Assembly: GCF_001428825.1 (NCBI RefSeq)
Contig: NZ_LMIT01000009.1
Location: 348,599 to 412,598, forward strand
DNA: 64,000 nt
Source: Nocardioides sp. Root240
Lineage (GTDB): Bacteria; Actinomycetota; Actinomycetes; Propionibacteriales; Nocardioidaceae
Direction of reading: 5' to 3'
The position numbers and the translations under genes are program-made. Of the stretch, positions 55,372 to 63,970 are shown piece by piece (the first letter of the stretch is position 1; each line of letters begins with the position of its first letter). The notes below the pieces were generated by a model. That model had not been told where the DNA came from and ran no database searches. It saw only the letters and a list, made by a program, of their open reading frames with translations.

Positions 55372-56775
55372 TCAGACGAGTTGCTCGACTGGTCCTACAC
55401 GCTCTTCGACGTTTCTCATCGCTGGCTCCATCCACTCGCGTGCAGCATCGAGCGCGGCCTTGACCTGCGGGTCGGCCACCCGCTCCCGCAGACCTCTCGA
55501 GGGATTGAGCCGCGTCGCGCCGGACCATGCACGGATCGCCGCGACCTCGCCACGGCGCCGCGCACTGACCATTTGATCGCGGCTGAAGGACAGCAGGTCC
55601 TTGACGTCTCCGGTGTAGACCACGGGAAGGGCCAGGTACTCCTTGTCATCGTCGTCCTGGACGTTGGCCTCGATCACCGCCAAGGTCGCTGCGCTCCAGC
55701 AGGCGTACCCGGGCGTCACATACTGCAAGGTGATCCGGTCCGGCTCGAACACACGCCGAACCTCAAGGGTCCGGAGGCCCGACGCGGTGCAGTCGACGAA
55801 CACCTGGTCTCGCGGCAGATTGATGGTGCCGTCGACCATGTCAACGCCGTCTTCGCGAACGCGAGTCACCCGACCGGCGCGCACCACGTTCGTGATGGAC
55901 CGGAGGCTCTCGATCTCGGACTCACTGATGGTCGCACCCCGGAAGGCACTAGGCACGACGTCACGGTCCAAACGCAGAAAGACGCCCATCTCTTCGAGCT
56001 TGAGGGCCATCTCAGTTCCCGTAGCCGCGACAGCAGCGGCTTCCAGCCACGCGGCACTGAACCTCGCGCGCGATTCCACCAGGTCGAGGGGCTGCGTCCA
56101 GGACCGGTTGATCGACCACACGTCGCGGGACCTGATCCAGGTGATGGACTCCTTGTCGACTCCTTTCTCGAGCAACCACGTGCAGGTGTCCATGGCCGTC
56201 TTGCCGGCTCCGAGGATGGTGAACCCTGCCGAAGTCGTGCGTACCTTGACCAGGTCATTCGGCGGAATGACCCTCACTCCAGGATCAACGTCAAAGGCCG
56301 GCTTGTGAGTGGAAGGGATCGTTGGCTCGATGTAGGTGGCGTCGACGATCTTGCGACGTACGACGATCTCCACCTCCTCGCCGTTCAGCAGGGACGTCAC
56401 GACATGCTCGCCTGTCGCCGTCGTTCGGTACTCGCTCATGGGCATGAACCTCACCCGACCGGACGGCAGGAGGACCCGTTCCATGACCTCTGCGAAGTAG
56501 CTGCAGATCTCTGCGGCCGAGGACAGCTCATACATGCCGGCGTTGTTTCCCCGCGCATCAATGCGGTCAGCACCGAGATCGGTGGAAGACACCCCGTAGC
56601 ACGCCGCGGGCTGGTGCAACCTGACGAACGGGTAGGCGTCATGCCAGTGGCCACCGGGGCGATGGCGGCGGTCGACCATGATGACGTCAGCCGAGGACTG
56701 ATCGACGAGCGCATCGACGAACGCCATGCCGGATGCGCCGGCGCCGACCACGAGGTAGTCAGTTTCCAACTTCAT
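55372..56775 (-). CDS. FAD/NAD(P)-dependent oxidoreductase
   Basis: 467 residues. FAD motif YLVVGAGASGMAFVDAL at ~7-23, PGGHWHDAYPFVRLHQPAA (~41), and an NAD(P)-type motif FTILGAGKTAMDTCTWL (~185). TASGLRTLEVRRVFEPD lies near the C-terminus. It resembles a group of actinobacterial flavoprotein monooxygenase-like enzymes annotated only as FAD-NAD(P)-binding. It is on the same strand as the acyl-CoA dehydrogenase gene, 62 bp away. The reaction is unknown. Confidence 0.8.
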   Translation of the reverse strand: MKLETDYLVVGAGASGMAFVDALVDQSSADVIMVDRRHRPGGHWHDAYPFVRLHQPAACYGVSSTDLGADRIDARGNNAGMYELSSAAEICSYFAEVMERVLLPSGRVRFMPMSEYRTTATGEHVVTSLLNGEEVEIVVRRKIVDATYIEPTIPSTHKPAFDVDPGVRVIPPNDLVKVRTTSAGFTILGAGKTAMDTCTWLLEKGVDKESITWIRSRDVWSINRSWTQPLDLVESRARFSAAWLEAAAVAATGTEMALKLEEMGVFLRLDRDVVPSAFRGATISESEIESLRSITNVVRAGRVTRVREDGVDMVDGTINLPRDQVFVDCTASGLRTLEVRRVFEPDRITLQYVTPGYACWSAATLAVIEANVQDDDDKEYLALPVVYTGDVKDLLSFSRDQMVSARRRGEVAAIRAWSGATRLNPSRGLRERVADPQVKAALDAAREWMEPAMRNVEERVGPVEQLV

Positions 56776-56837
56776 GTAAGTGTCATTTTCCTAGATGGAG
56801 AGATGCGGTGAACGGAGTTGGGCCCGTGCCGAGAATG

Positions 56838-57983
56838 TCAGAGGCCGAGGTCCCGCCCGATCAGTTCCTTCATGATTTCGTTCGAGCCCGCCCAGATGCG
56901 AGTCACTCGAGCGTCGCGCCACGCTCGCGCGACTCGGTACTCATTCATGAAGCCATATCCACCGTGCAGCTGCACGCAGTGGTCAAGGACTTCCGATTGC
57001 GTCTGCGAGGTCCACCACTTTGCCTTGGCAGCGTCGATCGCAGTCAGTTCGCCGTCCGCGTGGGCCTGGACGCACTTGTCCACGAACGCTTGAGCGACGT
57101 CGACCTGCGTGAACATCTGCGCGAGAAGGAATTTGTTGTGCTGGAAGGCCCCGATCGGCTGACCAAATGCCTGACGTTCCTTGGTGTACTCCAGCGTCTC
57201 GAGCAGGATCTGTTTGGCGTGGGACAGATTGCCCACGGCCGAGCTGAGTCGCTCCTGCGGGAGGTGCTGCATCATGTGGATGAAGCCCCCGTCGACCTCG
57301 CCGATGACCTCGTCGTCAGTGACACGAACGTTCTCGAAGAAGAGTTCGGCCGTGTCCGCCTCCTCCTGGCCGACCTTGTCGAGCTTGCGTCCGCGCGAAA
57401 AGCCCTCGACGTCGGATGCGACCGCGAAGAGTGTGATGCCACGTGCCTTCTTTTCCGGCGACGTCCGGGCGGCGACCACGATGAGGTCAGCCGAGTAGCC
57501 GTTCGTGATGAACGTCTTCGAGCCGTTGATGATCCATGAGTCGCCGTCGCGGACGGCAGTCGTCTTCAACGCAGCGAGGTCGGATCCCCCGCTGGGCTCC
57601 GTCATGCCGATGGCACACCAGATCTCGCCGGACGCCACCCCGGGTAGCCACCGCTTGCGCTGCGTGTCGGTCAGGAGCGCCATCAGGTACGGCGTGACCG
57701 TGTCGGCGTGGATGCCCCAGCAACTGGCCAGGGCAGCATTGACTGCAGAGAACTCCTCATTGACGATCGCAGTGAATCTGTAGTCGTTGGCCTCGGCACC
57801 CCCGAACTCCTCCGGAATCAGCAGGCCCAGGAGTCCCTGGGCACCCGCTTCGAGCCAGAGTTCACGCGTGAACGCGCGGTCCTCGATGTACTTGTCGAGG
57901 TTCGGGATGACCGACCGCTCCAGGAAGCCTCGTACCGACTTCCTGAAGTCTTCGTGGTCCTCGTTGTATATGTCGCGCTTCAT
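56838..57983 (-). CDS. Acyl-CoA dehydrogenase
   Basis: About 381 residues from the ATG at 57983, with AGGAGAGGG upstream. Family motifs: IGMTEPSGGSDLAALKT (~125-141, FAD-binding signature), GSKTFITNG, QERLSSAVGNLSHA, the region QLHGGYGFMNEY and RIWAGSNEIMKELIGRDLGL at the C-terminus, where the catalytic Glu region and FAD contacts lie. It introduces the alpha-beta double bond of an acyl-CoA. It supplies the first beta-oxidation step for the hydratases, reductase and thiolase encoded 30 kb to the left. Confidence 0.92.
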   Translation of the reverse strand: MKRDIYNEDHEDFRKSVRGFLERSVIPNLDKYIEDRAFTRELWLEAGAQGLLGLLIPEEFGGAEANDYRFTAIVNEEFSAVNAALASCWGIHADTVTPYLMALLTDTQRKRWLPGVASGEIWCAIGMTEPSGGSDLAALKTTAVRDGDSWIINGSKTFITNGYSADLIVVAARTSPEKKARGITLFAVASDVEGFSRGRKLDKVGQEEADTAELFFENVRVTDDEVIGEVDGGFIHMMQHLPQERLSSAVGNLSHAKQILLETLEYTKERQAFGQPIGAFQHNKFLLAQMFTQVDVAQAFVDKCVQAHADGELTAIDAAKAKWWTSQTQSEVLDHCVQLHGGYGFMNEYRVARAWRDARVTRIWAGSNEIMKELIGRDLGL

Positions 57984-58304
57984 CCGACGGCCCTCTCCTG
58001 CGCTCGTGTCTGGTGAGATCGACGCGAAACCCTGGAACTGGGCAGCACCGATGATTGACCGATGGTCCACTCGGACCGAACGCGTGATCTACGGGCGATG
58101 CACGAAGTTTGCGGCTCCTTCTTCGCGTTATCGCCAAGCCGCCGCCGAGCGGTGGGAACGGCTCCTCCGCCCAGCTGGAGGGGCTTGCACAGACGCGACA
58201 ATCGAGAGCATGCTTCGATCGAAGTGCACTCTTGCAAAGGTTAGGTTTGCGGCGTACCTTCGAGCCCAGTCATACAGCTGGCTCGGTTGAGAAATGGACA
58301 ATTC
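57984..58304. other. Divergent region, acyl-CoA dehydrogenase / amine oxidase
   Basis: 321 bases, no gene supported. It contains the palindrome at 58213-58226 and probably both promoters. Confidence 0.45.
58213..58226. promoter_or_regulatory. Palindrome upstream of the amine oxidase
   Basis: CTTCGATCGAAG is a perfect 12-bp palindrome extended by TG. The 14-base string CTTCGATCGAAGTG differs in one position from the centre of the palindrome upstream of the FMN monooxygenase (44561-44576). Confidence 0.5.
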
Positions 58305-59657
58305 ATGAGCGAAGTAGACGTCGTTGTCGTCGGTGCGGGTCTCGCCGGCCTCTCAGCCGCTCGCAGGTTGGTGGCCGCAGGAAAGAGCGTCGTGGTGCTC
58401 GAAGCGCGAGACCGCGTTGCGGGCCGCAACATGGGCGGCAGATTGTCCAACGGCACCGAGGTGGAACTCGGTGGCCAATGGATCGGGGAGAGCCAGGACG
58501 TTGCCAAGTCGCTGATCGCCGAGCTCGGCCTGGAACTGTTCGACACCTACGACTCCGGCGACTCGGCCCTGTACGTCGATGGGGAGTTGCAACGTTTCAA
58601 CACCGAGGGCGTCTGGGGACTCCCTCCGGAATCCGCCGCCGAGATCAATCGCTTGTTCACTCTCATCGAGGAGCTCGCGCAGACCGTCTCCATCGATGCA
58701 GCGTGGGACACCCCCGACGCCGCTGCGCTCGATCGCCAGACCTTCGACGCCTGGGTGCGACAGAACACCGATGACGCGCTGGCTCGGCGCTACGTTGCGA
58801 TGATGATCCCGGCTGTGTTCTCGGCCGAATCGCCCGAGTTATCGCTTCTGCACTTTCTGTTCTACGTCAAGTCCGGCACCAGTTGGACTGTTCTGATCAG
58901 CACGACGGGGGGCGCACAAGAGCAGCGCGTCAGGGGAGGAACACACCTGATCTCGGAACGCATGGCGGAGGATCTCGGCGACCGCGTGCGGCTGAACAGC
59001 GTCGTGCGGACGATCCGCCAGGACGACACCGGCGTCACGGTCGAGCACGAGACCGGGTCCGTCACCGCTCAGCACGCCATCGTCGCGGTCCCTCAGACCT
59101 TGGCCGGCCGAATGCGCTACGTGCCGGCCCTGCCCGTCGGTCGCGACGCGTTGACGCAGCAGATGCCGGCGGGCTCGGTCATCAAGTTCCAAGTCGGATA
59201 TGACACCCCCTTCTGGCGGGAGGACGGGCTCAACGGGCAGGTCCAGAGCCTTGACCACGCTTTCAATGTCGTTTTCGACAACAGCCCCGAGGACGCATCC
59301 TGCGGCGTCATCGTCGGCTTCATCGAGGGCGACTTCGCCCGCAGGGCCGAGCAGCTCGACGCGGACGGCAGGCGCGACCTCGTCCTGACAGCGCTGGTCG
59401 ACTACTTCGGCCCGAAAGCAGCGGAGCCCTTCGACATCATTGAACAGGACTGGAACGCCGAGGAGTTCACTCGCGGTTGCTACGGAGGCCGTCTTGCGGC
59501 TGGTGCCTGGACCGCCTACGGCCACGCACTGGCCGCCCCGGTGGGCCGGATTCACTGGGCGGGCGCCGAGACTGCAACGGTCTGGAACGGCTACATGGAC
59601 GGTGCAATCTCGTCGGGCCAACGCGCGGCAGAGGAGATCCTGGCCTACAACGTCTGA
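58305..59657 (+). CDS. Flavin-dependent amine oxidase (MAO / putrescine-oxidase type)
   Basis: 450 residues from the ATG at 58305. FAD motif VVVVGAGLAGLSAARRL (~6-22), VLEARDRVAGRNMGGR (~38), GGQWIGESQ (~62), and the C-terminal GRIHWAGAETATVWNGYMDG, where flavin contacts lie. These enzymes oxidise primary or secondary amines to imines, releasing aldehyde, ammonia and H2O2. The aldehyde would go to one of the two ALDHs. It diverges from the acyl-CoA dehydrogenase gene. Confidence 0.92.
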   Translation: MSEVDVVVVGAGLAGLSAARRLVAAGKSVVVLEARDRVAGRNMGGRLSNGTEVELGGQWIGESQDVAKSLIAELGLELFDTYDSGDSALYVDGELQRFNTEGVWGLPPESAAEINRLFTLIEELAQTVSIDAAWDTPDAAALDRQTFDAWVRQNTDDALARRYVAMMIPAVFSAESPELSLLHFLFYVKSGTSWTVLISTTGGAQEQRVRGGTHLISERMAEDLGDRVRLNSVVRTIRQDDTGVTVEHETGSVTAQHAIVAVPQTLAGRMRYVPALPVGRDALTQQMPAGSVIKFQVGYDTPFWREDGLNGQVQSLDHAFNVVFDNSPEDASCGVIVGFIEGDFARRAEQLDADGRRDLVLTALVDYFGPKAAEPFDIIEQDWNAEEFTRGCYGGRLAAGAWTAYGHALAAPVGRIHWAGAETATVWNGYMDGAISSGQRAAEEILAYNV

Positions 59658-59920
59658 GCAACAGCAGTGACGCGGTGGTGCGCTGCGGCACCCGGCCGCG
59701 CAACTCGCCGCGGCGGCATTCGAGGTCCTTGAACCGCCTGTCGGCCGGCCGGGCGTCTCCAACGCACCTCCCGAATGAGTTCTCGGGGTCGAGATGCAAG
59801 GCAAGTGTGCCCGGGCCCGTTCGCTCGCATTTTGCACCTGACCCGGGCGCCAACGATCAGTCGCCGTTCCTGGGTCTGCTGCACGAACTGGTGACAGGTT
59901 GACGTGCCCCACAGTTGGGG

Positions 59921-60823
59921 TTAGGCCGCCTGGGTGGCGGTTGGGGCCATGATCAGCTCGTATTCGATCGGGGTCAAACGTCCGAGACCAGCTTGCCTTC
60001 GGCGGCGGTGGTAGGTCCTCTCGATCCACCTGACGATCGCAATCCGCAGCTCATCGCGGGTCGCCCATGTGCGGCGGTCCAGGACGTTCTTCTGCAGCAG
60101 CGAGAAGAACGACTCCATGGCCGCGTTATCGCCAGCGGCGCCGACCCTGCCCATCGAGCCGACCATCGCGTGGCGGTTGATCGCATGGACGAATTTCCGA
60201 CTGCGAAATTGCGACCCTCGGTCGGTGTGCAGAACATACCCGGCCACATCGCCGCGACGAGCGACAGCGTGATTCAGCGCAGCAACCGCGAGCCGCGACT
60301 TCATCCGTGAGTCGATCGAGTAGCCCACGATCCGATTCGAGTAGACGTCCTTGATCGCGCAGACGTAGAGCTTGCCTTCACCGGTCCAGTGCTCGGTGAT
60401 GTCCGAGAGCCACAGCTCGTTCGGCGCATCGGCGCTGAACACGTGGCGGACCCTGCCCTTGTCATCGGTGACGGCGCAGAGGTCGTCGTGGACCGGTGGG
60501 CCGGGCTTCTTGCCGTTCGTGCCGCGCTTCTTCCCGAACGCCGACCACCAACCCAACTCCGAGCAGATCCGCCAAGCGGTTCGCTCCGCCATCGACTCGC
60601 CAGCTTCGCGTGCCTCATCGACCAGGAACCGGTAGCCGAACTCAGGGTCATCACGATGTGCGTCGAACAGGACGTTCGCGCGGTAGGCCGCGACCAGGTC
60701 AGCGTCGGTGACCGGGCTCGTCAGCCAGCGGTAGTAGGGCGGGCGGGCGATCTTGAGCACCCGACACGTCACCGCGGCGGGGATCCCGTCGGCGGCCAGC
60801 TCACGAACGAGCGGGTACATCAT
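59921..60823 (-). mobile_element. IS3-family transposase OrfB (rve integrase domain)
   Basis: 300 residues. HTH_21-type N-terminus (ITCRVLKIARPPYYRW region), then the DDE core: DAPNELWLSDITEHWTGEGK (Asp), VLHTDRGSQFRSRKF (Asp), and DNAAMESFFSLLQKNVLD (Glu). The C-terminus has GLGRLTPIEYELI. All three catalytic residues are present. The ATG pair at 60820-60823 overlaps the OrfA stop. The partner OrfA lacks a start, so the copy is probably immobile. Confidence 0.9.
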
Positions 60824-61071
60824 TTTCCCGGCAGGTTCGCCTGCGAGAGATACGCCGCTGCGCGGCGAAGGACCTCGTTCTCTTGCTCGAGGAGCTTGAT
60901 CCGCTTGTTCGCTTCACGCAGCGCGTCGGACTCATTCGCGGCCCGGGCGGCAGGTGAGGGGTTCGCGGACTTGCGGTCATCGATCGTGATCCACCGCTTC
61001 AGGCACGACGGCGAGACGCCGAAGTCCTTCGCTACTTGGGCAAGAGAGGTCTGTAAGCCGGGCGAGAACTG
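60820..61071 (-). pseudogene. IS3-family OrfA fragment, 5'-truncated
   Basis: The open frame reads LAQVAKDFGVSPSCLKRW (HTH), then a leucine-zipper-like LREANKRIKLLEQENEVLRR and AAAYLSQANLPGK before the stop overlapping OrfB. Upstream the frame meets a stop at about 61072 without any start codon, and the usual first ~20 residues of OrfA are absent. No terminal inverted repeat was recognised. Confidence 0.8.
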
Positions 61072-61142
61072 TCAGCCATCGGCGAGAGCTCGCCGGGGCG
61101 GGTGGTGGTTCGCGGACGAATCCCATGGGGCCATTCGATCTA

Positions 61143-61164
61143 TGTCCATCTACGGTCCAGAAAC
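61143..61164 (+). repeat. Arm-type repeats of element 1, right side
   Basis: TGTCCA at 61143 and GGTCCAGAAAC at 61154 are 11 bp apart. The GTCCAGAAAC string is the same as at 9496-9505 in the left arm. This ties the DNA left of 61291 to element 1. Confidence 0.55.
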
Positions 61165-61290
61165 GATCGGCGTTTGGCGGAACCTCTCGGGTAGCCTGAG
61201 ACTGGAAGCGAGGACGAATCCCTCTAGAAACCGAGGAATTCGGTAGTTTCCGAGACTTGTCGGTAGTGCACTGGAAAGCCCTTAAGGCTT

Positions 61291-61328
61291 CCAGAGGTCG
61301 CAGGTTCAAATCCTGCCCCCGCTACAAA
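61291..61328 (+). repeat. att core copy (attR of element 1 / left att of element 2)
   Basis: 38-base exact copy of 9400-9437. The sequence upstream of it does not continue the tRNA, so there is no second tRNA gene here. Confidence 0.92.
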
Positions 61329-61329
61329 G

Positions 61330-61364
61330 TTCAGGCGTGGGATCCAGCGGATCCCACGCCTGAA
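61330..61364 (+). terminator. Element 2 hairpin next to the att core
   Basis: A perfect 16-bp stem (TTCAGGCGTGGGATCC with GGATCCCACGCCTGAA) and an AGC loop, followed within three bases by a TTTTT run. It keeps the structure but not the sequence of the 9439-9472 hairpin. Confidence 0.85.
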
Positions 61365-61386
61365 AGCTTTTTGGGATTTGATCAAC

Positions 61387-61416
61387 TCCGCAGAAACTCC
61401 GCACTTTCGATCCGCA
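61387..61416 (+). repeat. Arm-type direct repeats of element 2
   Basis: TCCGCA at 61387, 61398 and 61411: spacings 11 and 13, identical to those of the TGTCC repeats in element 1, with GAAAC at the same place. Confidence 0.6.
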
Positions 61417-61507
61417 CGCGGTGCCAGCCGCGTGATCTCGGACTTCGGCTGCTGGTCCGTGCCGACCGCTGCTCGCTGGTCCGCCGGGGCCCGCGTACCT
61501 ATCGGGC

Positions 61508-61747
61508 ATGACCACTCACTCGCCGAACCAGAGCAGCCCCGCTGGCCTCGACCAGCTTCTGGGCGTCGAGGAGCTCGCGAGCTACCTCGGCGTGCCGGTC
61601 AAGACCGTGTACGACTGGAGGCAGACGGGCCGCGGCCCGTGCGCGATCCGGGTCGGCCGGCACCTCAAGTACGCGGTGACCGACGTCAGGCACTGGCTCG
61701 ACAGTCACCGCGACCGCCAGTCCGATCCAGCGTCGAACGAGGCGTGA
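61508..61747 (+). CDS. Excisionase-like HTH protein of element 2
   Basis: 79 residues. It is a MerR-like HTH (GVEELASYLGVPVKTVYDWR, then RVGRHLKYAVTDVRHWLDS). It is clearly homologous to the protein at 9609-9863 in the core but differs in the N-terminus and the wing, consistent with different arm sites. It ends 4 bp before the element 2 integrase start. Confidence 0.88.
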   Translation: MTTHSPNQSSPAGLDQLLGVEELASYLGVPVKTVYDWRQTGRGPCAIRVGRHLKYAVTDVRHWLDSHRDRQSDPASNEA

Positions 61748-61751
61748 TCCG

Positions 61752-62948
61752 ATGAGCCGGCCACGGACTCCGGTCGGCACCTTCGGCGACATCCACTACA
61801 GCGTTCTAGCGCCCGGCAAGGTTCGCGCGCGTACCCGCTTCCGGGATGTCGACGGTCAGCGCCGCCAGGTCGAGGTCGTCGGCGTCAGCCGGACGGACGC
61901 CGAGCACCGTCTGAAGCAGAAGTTGGCTACTCGCCCGCAGTTCAGTTCCCGCGGTCACTCTCTCACTGCTGACAGCTCCTTCGGGGACCTGGTGACGATG
62001 TGGCTCGACGACCTCGACCTCGAGAACGCTCTCGCGGCTAGCACCCGCGCTCTCTACGAGCGCAACATGCGCCAGATCGTGCTCCCCGCCTTCGAGCACT
62101 TCCTTTTGCGCGAGATCACCGTTGCCCGCGTCGAGACCTATCTGAAGACGCTCGCTTCGCGCCGGAGCTACAGCTACGCCAAGCAGGCGAAGACGGTCCT
62201 CAACCTGGCCCTCGGCTTGGCGGTTCGGTACGAGGCCATCGCGAAGAACCCCGTTCGTGACATCAAGCGGATGAAGAAGCCGCCGTCGGAGGCGGTCGCG
62301 CTCACGCTTGGCGAGGTGGCAGACGTTCGTGCCGCGGCCCGGTCATGGCGCCGCGGGTCCGGGCTCTCCGGCCCGCCGCCGGACGGCCAGCTCGAGGACA
62401 TCATCGAGGTCATGCTCGGTACGTCGGCTCGCATCGGCGAGGTCCTGGCCATCCGCAAGTGCGATGTCGACGTCACGGTCACACCGGCGACGGTCAAGAT
62501 CTGCGGCACGATCGTCTCACCACGAGGCGGAGCAACGCATCGGCAGGAGCATCCAAAGACCAGGGCGTCCCGGCGCACGATCGCCGTGCCGTCGTACGTC
62601 ACTGCGGTACTCAAGAAGCGGCTGAAGGTTCTCAAGGACGAGAGCGACGACCACCTGATCTTCTTCACACGCAACGGCACGCCGCTGACGACGAACAACG
62701 TCCGGCGTCGACTCCGAGCTGTCCTCGAGGCCGCAGGAATCGATGGCGTCACGCCGCACTCCTTCCGGCGCACCGTCGCCACCATCGTGGACCGCGCCGG
62801 CGGAGCGGAGCTGGCGGCCGAGCTGCTGGGCCACAGCTCGTCGGACATCACCAAGGAGCACTACATCCAGCCCGACGATCAGGTGAACCCGATGACGGCC
62901 CAGATCCTCGAGGCTCTCGCCCCTGAGCACGACCCTGACGACCGGTAG
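61752..62948 (+). CDS. Tyrosine recombinase (integrase) of element 2
   Basis: 398 residues. Same architecture as the integrase at 9870-11060: core-binding STRALYERNMRQIVLPAF, catalytic Arg in TSARIGEVLAIR, HSFRRTVATIVDR, LLGHSSSDITKEHYIQ with the Tyr nucleophile. The catalytic half is nearly the same in both, while the N-terminal ~70 residues, expected to bind the arm sites, differ most. It should act on the same tRNA core. Confidence 0.95.
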   Translation: MSRPRTPVGTFGDIHYSVLAPGKVRARTRFRDVDGQRRQVEVVGVSRTDAEHRLKQKLATRPQFSSRGHSLTADSSFGDLVTMWLDDLDLENALAASTRALYERNMRQIVLPAFEHFLLREITVARVETYLKTLASRRSYSYAKQAKTVLNLALGLAVRYEAIAKNPVRDIKRMKKPPSEAVALTLGEVADVRAAARSWRRGSGLSGPPPDGQLEDIIEVMLGTSARIGEVLAIRKCDVDVTVTPATVKICGTIVSPRGGATHRQEHPKTRASRRTIAVPSYVTAVLKKRLKVLKDESDDHLIFFTRNGTPLTTNNVRRRLRAVLEAAGIDGVTPHSFRRTVATIVDRAGGAELAAELLGHSSSDITKEHYIQPDDQVNPMTAQILEALAPEHDPDDR

Positions 62949-63089
62949 AGACCGCATGCAGCGAGATGGTGCGCCACGAGTCAGGACGCCTCGAAGCAAT
63001 CCAGATCCTGTCCAGGTCGCTCGTCAGGCCGCCGACCGTTCACAGCCGTACGTCGGCGCTGCAGCGGGCGGGAGACCCCTGAGGTACCG

Positions 63090-63485
63090 ATGAGGAAATC
63101 TCAGATCGGAGGATTCGCCATGTTCTTGGTGTTCGCTTTCATTCTTGCCGGGGTGGTCGCGCCAATCCACCAGCGCGTCATCCAGCACGCGCCGACCAGT
63201 CGAATTGTCCGTCAGCTTCGGCGCTCGCAGCGGCGACTTCCAGGTGTCGCCGCAGCCATGGCCCTTGGGCTCGGGTTGATCACATTCGGACATCTCGTGC
63301 AGGTGGCGATCTCTTCCGGGGCTCCGGCCGCGCTGTACGGCGCCGTGTTGATCCTGATGTGGGATGGGATCAAGTTGAACCTGCTCGGCGTCGCGATGTT
63401 GACCAGCTGGCTCGGGGAACAGACCCGAGGCGGCGTTGCCGTCCCTCAAAGGCTCGGGCCATCGGCGGGACGCGTTGGCCGCTGA
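63090..63485 (+). CDS. Small two-helix membrane protein, element 2
   Basis: 131 residues. Hydrophobic segments at ~9-26 (FAMFLVFAFILAGVVAP) and ~85-112 (ALYGAVLILMWDGIKLNLLG), possibly a third near 53-70. The linker is Arg-rich (RIVRQLRRSQRRLPG). I do not recognise a family. Location in a mobile element suggests an element-specific membrane function such as transfer or exclusion, but this is not supported directly. Confidence 0.55.
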   Translation: MRKSQIGGFAMFLVFAFILAGVVAPIHQRVIQHAPTSRIVRQLRRSQRRLPGVAAAMALGLGLITFGHLVQVAISSGAPAALYGAVLILMWDGIKLNLLGVAMLTSWLGEQTRGGVAVPQRLGPSAGRVGR

Positions 63486-63970
63486 ATCAACGCGGCATGA
63501 AGGCGCGCCCTCGACTCGTCCGGCCGGGAGACGACCGCGTGAGGTTGGCCGTGGCGGAGGTGGAGGTGGACGGTGCGGACGACGGCGAGGGCGCTGTTGC
63601 TGGTCGCGACCGCGAAGCGTTCCCTGACGGGATGGATCATCCGCGCGCTGCCGTCGAGGACGCGGGGGAGCGCGACTCGTTCGACGAAGGCGCCGCGGTG
63701 GAGGCCTTCGATGACGATGTCGGCGATGCGCTCGTCGATGGCGTTGAACAGCGTTTGAAAGGTGCTGATCTGACGTGGGTTGAGGATGGCGTTGCGGTCG
63801 ACGCGTTGGAGGCGGCTGACGGCATTGGCGCCTTCGGCGGCGGCGAGTCCGCCCTTGCCCAGGTTGCCTCCGATGTCGCGGAGCTGCTGTTGGACGAGGG
63901 TGTGAATCGCCCCGGGTTTCGTGGAGGCTCGGTTACGTGGAACCAGCCCCGGTCGGGACGGGTGTTTCAA
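63446..63970 (-). CDS. Unrecognised protein, element 2
   Basis: The minus strand has strongly GC3-biased, gene-like codon use from about 63900 down to the stop at 63446, with helical sequence such as LVQQQLRDIGGNLGKGG and FNAIDERIADIVIEGLHRG. The only start in frame is a TTG at 63970 without a clear ribosome-binding site, so the true start is uncertain. It overlaps the convergent membrane-protein gene by 40 bp. No family recognised. Confidence 0.45.
   Translation of the reverse strand: MKHPSRPGLVPRNRASTKPGAIHTLVQQQLRDIGGNLGKGGLAAAEGANAVSRLQRVDRNAILNPRQISTFQTLFNAIDERIADIVIEGLHRGAFVERVALPRVLDGSARMIHPVRERFAVATSNSALAVVRTVHLHLRHGQPHAVVSRPDESRARLHAALIQRPTRPADGPSL

Noticed and set aside
61261..61328. 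A second tRNA gene at the distal att copy
   Set aside because: Only the 3' part is present; the sequence before 61291 does not form acceptor, D or anticodon arms.
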